64,000 nucleotides of DNA, taken from Flavobacterium frigoris PS1 (GTDB taxonomy: Bacteria > Bacteroidota > Bacteroidia > Flavobacteriales > Flavobacteriaceae). The stretch lies in contig NZ_AHKF01000018.1 in NCBI RefSeq assembly GCF_000252125.1, forward strand, positions 62,001 through 126,000. The letters are read 5' to 3'. A program made the position numbers and the translations under genes. Positions 41,924 through 50,349 of this stretch are shown here, piece after piece. The notes under the pieces are model-generated. The model made no database searches. It was not told the DNA's origin and saw nothing but the letters and a program-made list of their open reading frames with translations. The stretch's first letter is position 1; each line of letters opens with the position of its first letter.

Positions 41924-41961
41924 AAAAAAATCCAATTTGCCGAGGCAAATTGGATTTTTTT
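41924..41961. terminator. Bidirectional terminator between the DUF721 gene and ndk
   Basis: An 18-bp perfect stem: A7 TCCAATTTGCC pairs with GGCAAATTGGA T7 around GA. A and T tracts on both sides serve both converging genes. Confidence 0.95.
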
Positions 41962-42024
41962 ATGAAGTTGTAAGTAGTTGTAGTTTCTTAATGGAACATT
42001 AAAAAACGGAGAACTGATTACTAT

Positions 42025-42444
42025 TTAGAATTGTTCTCTTCCTGCAAAATGGAAAGCACCTTCGATAGCTGCATTTTCATCACTATCAGAACCGTGAACT
42101 GCATTTTCTCCAATTGAAGTAGCATAAGCTTTACGGATAGTACCTTCAGCTGCATCAGCTGGGTTAGTAGCACCAATTAAAGTTCTGAAATCTTCAACAG
42201 CGTTGTCTTTTTCTAAAATAGCACTAACGATTGGTCCTCTTGACATGAATTCAACTAATTCTCCGTAGAAAGGTCTAGCGGCATGTACAGCATAAAATGC
42301 TTGAGCATCAGCAATAGTAAGTTGAGTTAATTTCAAAGAAACAATTTTGAAACCAGCATTGGTAATCATTGCAAGTATGTTTCCGATGTGTCCGTTAGCG
42401 ACAGCATCAGGCTTAATCATTGTAAATGTTCTATTAGTAGCCAT
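42025..42444 (-). CDS. ndk: Nucleoside diphosphate kinase
   Basis: A 139-residue enzyme passing phosphate from ATP to other NDPs. The active-site signature 'NAVHGSDS' with the phosphorylated histidine, the N-terminal '[11 protein letters not shown]' and the Kpn-loop region '[18 protein letters not shown]' are intact. Length is normal. A TATTTTTG box on the minus strand at 42467-42474 could be its -7 element. Confidence 0.96.
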   Translation of the reverse strand: MATNRTFTMIKPDAVANGHIGNILAMITNAGFKIVSLKLTQLTIADAQAFYAVHAARPFYGELVEFMSRGPIVSAILEKDNAVEDFRTLIGATNPADAAEGTIRKAYATSIGENAVHGSDSDENAAIEGAFHFAGREQF

Positions 42445-42530
42445 TTTGTGTTTTTTAAATTTTGAGCAAAAATAGTTTTTTTTGTTTAATTATCTTACCA
42501 TTTTTGCTTTATAGTGTGCGTAAAAAGAAA

Positions 42531-44120
42531 TTATAATGTAATGATTTCGAAATTTTGTTCTAAAGGGTGCAAACTCGAAATAAGTTTCGGGATTAAATCA
42601 GGACCATTCTCTAAATAATATTCAGAGAAATTAACTTGTCGTTCCTGCAGGCTTTTGTTTGGAAACAACTCGTTTTGCAAGTCTGTGGCACGTTCTAATG
42701 TGTCGCTATACTTTCTTTTTTGAGCTTTTAGCAAGCGTTTCTCTAAATTCTCCAATCCTTTGGTTTGTTTCACTTCTTGGGCTTTGACTGCACCAACAAA
42801 TGATTTGTCCGTTTGTCTTGCTAATTCAAACAAAGTTTCAAATTGTTTTCGCAATTTTTCTTTTTGAGTGGTCAAATCGATCGGGAATTCTGAGGTTATT
42901 TTGGTTACTTTATTTATTAAATCCGCTTGTTTTGAAAATAAGTCACTCCAAGTCAATTCCAGCTTATCTGCTTTTTTGACTTGTTTTTCGGTGGCCAAAA
43001 GCACTGAATTCCGAACTAAAAGCATAGGGAAAGTAACTTTTACCGATTCAAAAAAGTTTTTTAATTCTAACCAATACGCAATTTCTCCTCCTCCGCCAAT
43101 GTAACATAAATTAGGTAAAATTACTTCTTGGAACAACGGACGCATAATGACGTTAGGGCTAAACATTTCAGGATTATTTTCCAATAATCTTAAAATTTCT
43201 TCTTGACTAAACTCCTTCTTGGTATTGTTTATTTTGTAAACATCATTTTCAAGTACAATGCGTTCGCGCAACTGGTCTTCAATATAAAACAAGTTGATCT
43301 CACGAGGATTCACTTGAATGTTGTAGTCTTTTAACTTTTGGGTGGTTTCAAGTACCGCTTTGTGTGAGGTTTGCTGCAGCAATTCTTCTTTTGCATAAGG
43401 GATAAAACTACGCTTTAAATCTTGATTGTCTGCATCAAGGATAACTAAGCCCTGATTGCCAAAAAGCGAATTTGCTAAATGGCGAGTGGCATCAGCTAAA
43501 TTATCATGATTTAAATAAGCTTCAGAAAAGAGCTTTTTCAAGGTATTTGCATTGGTGCTCGAACCTAGTTCTTGTGCGTAAATTTCAAACAATTCAGATA
43601 AGCCTTCAGTGGATAATCGTCCAACTGGTCCGTTACTTTCCTTGTTCCATCTAAACTTTTTTCCTTTGAAACTGAAATAGTTGATTTCAGCGAAATCATG
43701 GTCTTCAGTCGCCATCCAATAGATGGGAACAAAATTGTATGCTGGATATTTTGCCTTCAGTTCCTTGGTAAGGTTTATGGTTGAGATTATTTTGTAGAGA
43801 AAGTACAAAGGACCACTAAATAAATTTAGTTGATGTCCGGTAGTGATCGTGAAAGTATTCGATCCTTTTAATGCTTCGATGTTTTGCTGTGTTAGATGAG
43901 AAGTGGCAATACCGGAGTACTGTTTTTCTAATACAGATACCAGCGTAGCTCTGTTAGCATTATTATAATTGCCTTGTTTTTCAAGGATTTGGCCTTCAAA
44001 ATTTTCAAGTGTTGGGAATCTATTATATAGTGATTGTAAGTTTGATTTTTCGGCTAAATATTCATTCATCAAAGGAGAAAAATATCCTGAATTTTTATAG
44101 CTGATACAGTCGGTAGGCAT
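42531..44120 (-). CDS. bshC: Bacillithiol biosynthesis cysteine-adding enzyme
   Basis: A 529-residue protein matching BshC, which adds cysteine to glucosaminyl-malate in the last step of bacillithiol synthesis. Landmarks: 'TTGHQLNLFSGPLYFLYKII' (nucleotide-binding core), 'VPIYWMATEDHDFAEIN' and 'LCYIGGGGEIAYWLELKNFF'. A C-terminal coiled coil (~430-480) mediates dimerisation in the known structure. bshA and bshB are not in the window. Confidence 0.93.
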   Translation of the reverse strand: MPTDCISYKNSGYFSPLMNEYLAEKSNLQSLYNRFPTLENFEGQILEKQGNYNNANRATLVSVLEKQYSGIATSHLTQQNIEALKGSNTFTITTGHQLNLFSGPLYFLYKIISTINLTKELKAKYPAYNFVPIYWMATEDHDFAEINYFSFKGKKFRWNKESNGPVGRLSTEGLSELFEIYAQELGSSTNANTLKKLFSEAYLNHDNLADATRHLANSLFGNQGLVILDADNQDLKRSFIPYAKEELLQQTSHKAVLETTQKLKDYNIQVNPREINLFYIEDQLRERIVLENDVYKINNTKKEFSQEEILRLLENNPEMFSPNVIMRPLFQEVILPNLCYIGGGGEIAYWLELKNFFESVKVTFPMLLVRNSVLLATEKQVKKADKLELTWSDLFSKQADLINKVTKITSEFPIDLTTQKEKLRKQFETLFELARQTDKSFVGAVKAQEVKQTKGLENLEKRLLKAQKRKYSDTLERATDLQNELFPNKSLQERQVNFSEYYLENGPDLIPKLISSLHPLEQNFEIITL

Positions 44121-44176
44121 AATTTTTTATTTTTGTAAATATAAGAAATTCAAATTTAATTTTGCTGCTTCAATTA

Positions 44177-44200
44177 ATATTTAGATATTTGTCTAAATAT
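44177..44200. promoter_or_regulatory. Operator dyad overlapping the promoter of the ArsR-SdpI genes
   Basis: ATATTTAGA-N6-TCTAAATAT is a perfect 9-bp inverted repeat. Its centre contains GATATTTG, one base off the TAnnTTTG -7 box, and it ends 14 nt before the ArsR start. A dimeric ArsR repressor here would block the promoter directly. Confidence 0.65.
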
Positions 44201-44213
44201 ATAATTACAATAT

Positions 44214-44471
44214 ATGATGAATGATATATTTAAAGCTTTAAATGATGCCACACGTCGAGAAATACTAGAGCTTTTAAAATCGAAAGATTTAGCGGCAGGT
44301 GAAATTGCAGATCACTTCAATATTTCGAAGCCGAGTATTTCGCATCATCTCGATATTTTAAAGCGTGCTGATTTAATCACTTTCGAGAAAAACGGGCAGT
44401 TTGTCATTTATTCCATTAACACTAGCGTAATGGAAGACGTATTGCAATGGATCTTAACTTTTAAAAAATAA
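44214..44471 (+). CDS. ArsR/SdpR-family winged-helix repressor
   Basis: An 85-residue regulator: 'DIFKALNDATRREILELLKS', 'AGEIADHFNISKPSISHHLD' (recognition helix), 'LKRADLITFEKNGQFVIYSI'. It lacks the metal-binding cysteines of ArsR/SmtB sensors and resembles SdpR, the autorepressor of the Bacillus sdpRI immunity operon. The following SdpI-like gene starts 4 nt downstream, supporting that comparison. Two ATGs (44214, 44217) are possible starts. Confidence 0.88.
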   Translation: MMNDIFKALNDATRREILELLKSKDLAAGEIADHFNISKPSISHHLDILKRADLITFEKNGQFVIYSINTSVMEDVLQWILTFKK

Positions 44472-44475
44472 ATTC

Positions 44476-45129
44476 ATGAAATTAACTTTGAAAAGAGAAG
44501 TGCCATTAATTGGAATTGTTTTGGCCCCTTTTGCGTATTTGGCTATAATTTGGAATACGCTACCGGATAAAGTGCCGACACATTGGAATTATAAAGGAGA
44601 AGTTGACAAGTGGGGTGATAAATACTCTTTAATTATGCTGTTATTTTTATTACCAGTATTAACTTATGTTTTAATGATTGTGATTCCCAAGATTGATCCG
44701 AAAAAGAAAATTCAACTGATGGGAGGGAAGTATTACCAATTGAAATTCATTTTGGTTTTGTTCATGTCAACTTTAGCTTTTATTATTTTGCATATATCGG
44801 TAAATCAATCGACTTCAAGTCCGAATTTGATTTTCATTCCCATAGGTGTTTTGTTTATAGCATTGGGTAATTATTTTAAAGTAATCCAGCCGAATTATTT
44901 TATTGGAATAAAAACTCCCTGGACATTAGAGAATAAAGAAGTTTGGAAGTTAACCCATACTCTTGCAGGAAAGCTATGGATTATCGGAGGATTAATAATC
45001 GTATTAGCTAGTTTAACAATCGCTAAAAGTATTTTTATTTATGTCTTTATAGGGATTATTGCTATAATAACGCTGGTGCCGGTCATCTATTCCTATATTA
45101 AATTTAAAGAACTTAAAGCTCGGGATTGA
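44476..45129 (+). CDS. SdpI-family membrane protein (DUF1648)
   Basis: A 217-residue integral membrane protein with about six hydrophobic helices. The DUF1648 motif 'LPDKVPTHWNYKGEVDKWGD' follows the first helix, and 'VIQPNYFIGIKTPWTLENKE' is the SdpI landmark. In Bacillus, SdpI protects against the SdpC toxin and sequesters SdpR at the membrane. No sdpC-like toxin gene is visible here, so it may be an orphan immunity or an envelope-stress sensor pair. Confidence 0.85.
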   Translation: MKLTLKREVPLIGIVLAPFAYLAIIWNTLPDKVPTHWNYKGEVDKWGDKYSLIMLLFLLPVLTYVLMIVIPKIDPKKKIQLMGGKYYQLKFILVLFMSTLAFIILHISVNQSTSSPNLIFIPIGVLFIALGNYFKVIQPNYFIGIKTPWTLENKEVWKLTHTLAGKLWIIGGLIIVLASLTIAKSIFIYVFIGIIAIITLVPVIYSYIKFKELKARD

Positions 45130-45195
45130 TTTTGTAAAAAATATCAGGATTACTTTTTAACGGAATAAATAATTTTTAATTTAATGTAAAAAAAG

Positions 45196-46458
45196 ATGAA
45201 ACAGATACTAACTATTTTGCTTCTAATAACTTCAATGCTTTCTTTTTCTCAATATAATAATAAAGTAATTGGAGAGTCATTTATTAAACTATTGCTTCAA
45301 GAAAAGAAATATCAAGAAGCGCATTCCTTCTTTGACGATACAATAAAAAGTAAGATTTCTGTAAAATTGTTAGAGGATACAGAATTGCAATTGAGGAATC
45401 AATTGGGAGGATTTAAATGTATAATTGAAGTAAATAATGAAGGTAATACCTATTTTTATTATTCTGATTTTGAAAAAATGAAATTGGATGTGAAAATTAC
45501 ATTTAATGATCATAGTAAAATCATAGGTTTTTTCTTTACTCCACATAAGGAATTCAAAAAAGTAAATTCATTGGGAAAAGATCTCAAAATACGAAGCGGT
45601 AATATCGATTTGAAAGGAACTATTCTTATACCCGAAAACAATAATTTGAAAAAATTAGTACTTTTTGTGCATGGATCTGGCCCTCAAGACAGGGATGAAA
45701 CAATATATGAAAATAAACCTTTTAAGGAAATAGCAGAAATCTTATTCGAAAAAGGAATTGCATCTTATAGATTTGATAAGCGGACACTTACAAATCCAGA
45801 AAGCTTTGATGAAAAAAGCACTGTTGATAATGAAGTAACCAATGACATCATAGCGATTATAAATTATTTCAAGGAAGACAAGCAATTTAAGGATTATGAA
45901 ATTATTGTATTAGGACATAGTCTCGGAGCTAATTTATTGGCTCGAATTGCAAACAAATCAAATCAAATTTCAAAAATTATACTTATGGCAGCTAATGCTC
46001 GGCCGTTAGAGATTCTTGTTGCGGAACAATATGATTACCTCTATAAACTTAATCCGTCGCAAGAATTACTTGAAGCTGTAAATAATGTTAAAGGGCAGAT
46101 TGCTTTTCTTAATTCGAAGGATTTTAATGTCAACAGTCCGAAAGAAAAACTTCCTCTTAATTTATCTGCTTATTACTGGCAGTCATTATTAGATTATAAT
46201 CCTTTAAAAGAAATTAAGAAAGTGAAAATCCCAATTTTAATTCTTCAAGGCGAAAGGGACTATCAAGTAAGTATGAAAGATTTTGAGTTGTGGAAAAGTA
46301 CATTGAAAAACAATACTAAAGCCACTTTTATTAGTTATCCAAAATTGAATCATTTATTTATGAGTGGTGATGGCATCTCCGATCCTAAAGAATATTTAAT
46401 AAAGGGGAATGTTGATGCAAAAGTTATTGAAGATGTTTTCGATTTTGTAAAAAAATAA
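45196..46458 (+). CDS. Secreted alpha/beta hydrolase with N-terminal DUF3887-like domain
   Basis: A 420-residue protein with signal peptide 'MKQILTILLLITSMLSFSQ'. Residues ~20-115 resemble DUF3887 ('AHSFFDDTIKSKISVKLLED'). The hydrolase domain follows: oxyanion-hole segment 'LFVHGSGPQDRDE', nucleophile elbow 'VLGHSLGANL' (GxSxG), 'PILILQGERDYQV' (acid) and 'KLNHLF' (His). It is probably a periplasmic esterase or peptidase. It lies 66 nt after the SdpI gene and may be part of the same transcript. Confidence 0.82.
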   Translation: MKQILTILLLITSMLSFSQYNNKVIGESFIKLLLQEKKYQEAHSFFDDTIKSKISVKLLEDTELQLRNQLGGFKCIIEVNNEGNTYFYYSDFEKMKLDVKITFNDHSKIIGFFFTPHKEFKKVNSLGKDLKIRSGNIDLKGTILIPENNNLKKLVLFVHGSGPQDRDETIYENKPFKEIAEILFEKGIASYRFDKRTLTNPESFDEKSTVDNEVTNDIIAIINYFKEDKQFKDYEIIVLGHSLGANLLARIANKSNQISKIILMAANARPLEILVAEQYDYLYKLNPSQELLEAVNNVKGQIAFLNSKDFNVNSPKEKLPLNLSAYYWQSLLDYNPLKEIKKVKIPILILQGERDYQVSMKDFELWKSTLKNNTKATFISYPKLNHLFMSGDGISDPKEYLIKGNVDAKVIEDVFDFVKK

Positions 46459-46525
46459 TTAGTGGTATTCTTCGAATACTTTAGTTAACTGAACTAGATT
46501 TAAGTTAATATTTATTTTTATAAAT

Positions 46526-46557
46526 AAAAAAGGTTGCCCTTGTGAGGCAACCTTTTT
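46526..46557. terminator. Bidirectional terminator between converging genes
   Basis: AAAAAGGTTGCC pairs with GGCAACCTTTTT (12 bp, 7-nt loop) between the hydrolase (plus) and DUF4302 (minus) genes. Confidence 0.93.
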
Positions 46558-46575
46558 AGATATTGAAATTATATT

Positions 46576-47913
46576 TTATTGAAAAGCGTAAGTTGTTAAT
46601 CTAAAATTATTTGATGCAGTAGTAAAAGTATATATCGTGTTAGAAAATGTGATTCTAAAACTTTCTTTTTTAACATATAGTCCTTTAGGATCCATTAACT
46701 CTTTGTCTAGGTCTTTTAATAAAGCTGGTTCGCTTCCATTATCCCAAGATACATGTTTAAGAATGATAGTTTTATTAACAGGATCCTCAACAGTTGTTAC
46801 ATTGTGATACAATGCTCCTTTACCACCAGTAAATGTGTATTGAATATAACTTCCAAAGCCTCCATCATTAAAATAAAACGTAATTCTATTGATCTTTTGA
46901 GTTGAAGGTAGATTAGCATTTACAGCATTCAATAAATTGTTACAAAGAAGAGAATTTGATGGTGCTGTAGCTAAATTTGCAGCTATATATGCAAACCTTG
47001 TCAATGGATTTCCAGCTAATAATGGTTTATAGTCATCCGTTAATACTAAAGGTTGAGTCGTATATTTGATTGTTGCAGTAACACCAGCAGTTCCAGTAGC
47101 AATAAAGTTTCCAGTCGCAGCCTCATAAGTAAACTGAGAAAGCATCTGTGTTCCTACTTTTACTGCGGGATTAACAAGGATACCTGTTGGAGTATATGCA
47201 ATTCCCATATTATAACTTACACTTGACCCAGTTTCTATAGAATTAGCCTTAGCGAATCGTGTAGCACCTGTGAAGTTAAAGTCAAATTTGCTGATTTTAG
47301 CCCCGTCATTAGTTTCTAAAAGTCGAAACAATGGTCTTGTAGTGGCTCCAACAACGTTAGGAATCATAGCTCTGTTTTTAGCAAGATCAGTCCAGTCTTG
47401 GGCAGTAGCTTTAACAAAACGAACTTCTTCAAAACTTCTATTTGTTTTAAAAATAATTTGTCCATTATCTTGACCATAGTATAAAAACTGAAAATCTCCT
47501 TTATATCCTTTACCACGTAATGAGGCAATTGGATAGTTATTAGAGTCTGAAAGTAGGTGAATTCTGCTTTTGGTTGTAAAAACAAGACTTACAGTACTTC
47601 CCAAGTCGATACTATATTCGCTAGAATATACAGCAGTGTCATCATCAAAATCGGATGCCATATCTACTTTTCCCGCCTTAAATTTAAAGACATGAGTATA
47701 TCCTCCTAATTGTGTTGTGTCAGTAAAATAGATGGCTTTCCAACCAAATTCTGATGATTCTAGTGCGTCATTTAGTTCTTTTTGTTGTGCATTTAATCGC
47801 TCTGTAGGAGTGGCATTAAATGGAGAATCTATGGTCTCCTTATTGTCGCAAGAAACCAATTGCATCGCTAAAACGGCGATGAATAGATATTTAATTATAG
47901 TTTTAAGTTTCAT
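46576..47913 (-). CDS. DUF4302 domain lipoprotein of the SusCD locus
   Basis: A 445-residue protein with lipoprotein signal 'MKLKTIIKYLFIAVLAMQLV' ending at the Cys of 'VSC'. 'ATPTERLNAQQKELNDALES' and 'FGWKAIYFTDTTQLGGYTHV' match the start of DUF4302, a Bacteroidota family of surface lipoproteins encoded beside SusC/SusD. The rest is beta-rich. It is last in the minus-strand uptake operon. Its ligand is unknown; it may capture substrate for the transporter. Confidence 0.8.
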   Translation of the reverse strand: MKLKTIIKYLFIAVLAMQLVSCDNKETIDSPFNATPTERLNAQQKELNDALESSEFGWKAIYFTDTTQLGGYTHVFKFKAGKVDMASDFDDDTAVYSSEYSIDLGSTVSLVFTTKSRIHLLSDSNNYPIASLRGKGYKGDFQFLYYGQDNGQIIFKTNRSFEEVRFVKATAQDWTDLAKNRAMIPNVVGATTRPLFRLLETNDGAKISKFDFNFTGATRFAKANSIETGSSVSYNMGIAYTPTGILVNPAVKVGTQMLSQFTYEAATGNFIATGTAGVTATIKYTTQPLVLTDDYKPLLAGNPLTRFAYIAANLATAPSNSLLCNNLLNAVNANLPSTQKINRITFYFNDGGFGSYIQYTFTGGKGALYHNVTTVEDPVNKTIILKHVSWDNGSEPALLKDLDKELMDPKGLYVKKESFRITFSNTIYTFTTASNNFRLTTYAFQ

Positions 47914-47946
47914 ACTATTAATTTATATGGTTATTAAATAGACTTT

Positions 47947-47977
47947 TTAAAAGAGCCTTTTTATTAGGCTCTTTTAA
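47947..47977 (-). terminator. Hairpin between the metallohydrolase and DUF4302 genes
   Basis: TTAAAAGAGCCT pairs with AGGCTCTTTTAA (12 bp, 7-nt loop) five bases past the metallohydrolase stop. With only a weak T-tract outside the stem, it may lower rather than abolish expression of the DUF4302 gene. Confidence 0.7.
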
Positions 47978-47981
47978 CTTA

Positions 47982-48845
47982 CTAATTTCCGTTTATTACA
48001 GCTGTAGTGTTTTTCTCTGCTTCGTCTCTCAACTTATAAAAATCAATACCAAAGGCATCTTTATAATATTTTACAACGATTGCTTCTTTTGTTTTGATAT
48101 TTGCTAATGTTGTTGCATTAGTTACTCCAGCAAGAATTGTTGCGTATTCAGCTTTTGAATTTACTAGAATAGTAGCTGCAGTTTCGGCAAAGTCTTCATT
48201 GATATTCGACTTAGCGTAAGCAGTTAAGAAACCCTGTTGTAAGGCATCGGCATCCGAAGTATTATACCATGCAGAAGAATATCCTGTGGGTGTAATTTTG
48301 GCCATTGATTTTTCATCAAAAGGCTTGGTTTGATTTAGAATATGGATATATTCATGCTGAATAGTACGAACAAAGCGCTTTATGTTAGCTCGATTTGTTT
48401 TGTTGACATTATCAGTCTCAAAAAAGGTAATTCTTTTACCACCCTCAGCTAAACCTAAAGTAATAGTACCAGTTGTATTCAAATTAACTCCTCCTACAAG
48501 AACAAATTCTCTAGGAGCAATATTCTTCACGAAATTTTCACCGGCAACAGCTTTGTAACTGTCAAGCCATATTCTTTGAACGATTTCTAATACTGGTTGT
48601 ACTTTAGATTGAATTGGTGGATATAGAAACCTATTATTGTCAACAGCATTCTGATTCCATTTATACTGTACGTTGATATTGTATGGGTTCAGGTAATTAA
48701 TATCAATCCAATTGTCTAATTCTGTTTTTGGAGGGGTTGATAAGTCCAATTGACTTTCTTTAAGCGGTTCGTCGCCTGAACAAGCCCCTAGAAGTACTAC
48801 CGCAGACAGTAATATTAGTTTTGTATATTTATTTAATGTTTTCAT
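47982..48845 (-). CDS. Substrate import-associated zinc metallohydrolase lipoprotein (HExxH)
   Basis: A 287-residue lipoprotein: signal 'MKTLNKYTKLILLSAVVLLG', lipobox 'LLGAC' and then a peptidase-like domain. The zinc site is 'TIQHEYIHILNQTKPF' (HExxH), with a downstream 'NEDFAETAATILV' that may supply the third ligand. The type, a lipoprotein HExxH protein encoded next to SusC/SusD, fits the family described as 'substrate import-associated zinc metallohydrolase'. It probably cleaves or remodels the polymer before TonB-dependent uptake. It starts 13 nt after susD. Confidence 0.85.
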   Translation of the reverse strand: MKTLNKYTKLILLSAVVLLGACSGDEPLKESQLDLSTPPKTELDNWIDINYLNPYNINVQYKWNQNAVDNNRFLYPPIQSKVQPVLEIVQRIWLDSYKAVAGENFVKNIAPREFVLVGGVNLNTTGTITLGLAEGGKRITFFETDNVNKTNRANIKRFVRTIQHEYIHILNQTKPFDEKSMAKITPTGYSSAWYNTSDADALQQGFLTAYAKSNINEDFAETAATILVNSKAEYATILAGVTNATTLANIKTKEAIVVKYYKDAFGIDFYKLRDEAEKNTTAVINGN

Positions 48846-48858
48846 GGCTATATTTTAA

Positions 48859-50340
48859 TTAAATTGGATTCTTTTCAACTCCAGTATTCGTTACATGTAA
48901 AGGTATTTGTATAGCTCTACGTTTATCATCCTTTACTAATATAATATTTGGTTGGTTATAAATCTTGTGAGTTATTTGTAAATTGAAACGTTTGATATCA
49001 AACCATCTAAGTCCTTCATGTATAAATTCTATTCTTCTTAACTCAGCAACCGCTTTGATGTATGAAGCCTGAACTGGTGTTAAAGTATAGAATGGAGTAT
49101 ATTCATCAGTTATAACAGGATACTTAGTAACAATTTTTGCTTCAGTTACTTTGTCCGTAGTTGGTGAATATCCAGTTGTACGAACAGAGAAGAAGTATTC
49201 CATTTCAGTATTCGCTAGAGCAAATTCATTCTTCATGATGTGCGCTTCGATTTTATTAAGAAATAATTCCTCATTGCTCAATAAAACATTCGTTACATAA
49301 GGAAGACCTATTCCTGCGTTAGCATTAGTGTACTTAAAATATTCAACAAATTTTGGTAGAAATATTGATATAGAACCATTGCTTGAAAAGCTACTAACTA
49401 ACCAAGTTTTATTAAATAAATTAGTTGCCGTTCCAAAAACAGTGTTTCTTTCAGCGCCTGACAAACCAAAACGATTACTTCTAATGGTTCTATTGTACAA
49501 AGAAGAAGTTGATACCACTAATAAATTAGTATTTTCAGAAGCTTGCGAATAAATGTTAAATCTTGTTGTAGTATCTAGAAGATTGTAATCTGAAATACTT
49601 CTCAATTTACCTACAGGTTGGCTGGTTAAGTCATCTGAATTTTCTAACACTTTATCCCAGTCACCTTTAACTAGGTAAAAACGGCTCGCAAAAGCTTTTG
49701 CGGCAGCTTTGTTGAAATGAAACTTTGGTTGTGTATAATCATCTCCCACATACTTTAATCCTTCCTCAATATCACTTTCAATATTCGCATATACTTCTGC
49801 TACAGTATTTCGTTTGTATGTTTTTAGCAATACGGTTTCAGGTTCTAGGATATAAGGAATTCCTAGATCTGTCGCAGCTGTTGCAGGATTGTACCTTTGT
49901 GAAAAGATACTTACTAACATAAAATGGGAGTATGCTCTAGCGATAAAAGCTTCTCCTCTTTGTGCATTTAAGTTAGCTGGATTACCAAGTTTACTTATTG
50001 CTTCAATTGCTTGATTTGCGTGTGCTATGGCAACATAACAAGCATCCCAATAAAAAGCAGGCGTATCTCTTGTAATATCGTCAGCCATCTGCCAATTGTA
50101 ATTTTGACTGTTTTTAATAGTCGTAGCTGGTAGGTTTTCACTGTCAGATGCATTATCTGTCATTGTTTCAGCAAAGTCCATATAGCTAGCTTCAGGATAA
50201 GCATTAACTAGTATTTCAGAAATTTTTTCTGGAGTATCTAATTGGGTTCTGTTGTCAGGAATTTCAGAAAGAAAATCATCACAACTGCTACTAAGTCCTA
50301 ATATTACTAGGAGGGTTAGGGTTATTTTTATTTTTCTCAT
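48859..50340 (-). CDS. RagB/SusD-family outer-membrane nutrient-binding lipoprotein
   Basis: A 493-residue lipoprotein (signal 'MRKIKITLTLLVILGLSSSC', 'DDFLSEIPDNRTQLDTPEKI'). TPR-like SusD helices follow: 'ACYVAIAHANQAIEAISKLG', 'AFIARAYSHFMLVSIF', 'FHFNKAAAKAFASRFYLVKG'. The C-terminal 'ELRRIEFIHEGLRWFDIKRF' is the RagB/SusD end signature. It forms the lid of the SusC channel, catching the substrate. The gene is 9 nt downstream of susC, so they are co-transcribed. Confidence 0.95.
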   Translation of the reverse strand: MRKIKITLTLLVILGLSSSCDDFLSEIPDNRTQLDTPEKISEILVNAYPEASYMDFAETMTDNASDSENLPATTIKNSQNYNWQMADDITRDTPAFYWDACYVAIAHANQAIEAISKLGNPANLNAQRGEAFIARAYSHFMLVSIFSQRYNPATAATDLGIPYILEPETVLLKTYKRNTVAEVYANIESDIEEGLKYVGDDYTQPKFHFNKAAAKAFASRFYLVKGDWDKVLENSDDLTSQPVGKLRSISDYNLLDTTTRFNIYSQASENTNLLVVSTSSLYNRTIRSNRFGLSGAERNTVFGTATNLFNKTWLVSSFSSNGSISIFLPKFVEYFKYTNANAGIGLPYVTNVLLSNEELFLNKIEAHIMKNEFALANTEMEYFFSVRTTGYSPTTDKVTEAKIVTKYPVITDEYTPFYTLTPVQASYIKAVAELRRIEFIHEGLRWFDIKRFNLQITHKIYNQPNIILVKDDKRRAIQIPLHVTNTGVEKNPI

Positions 50341-50349
50341 GTTTTTTTA

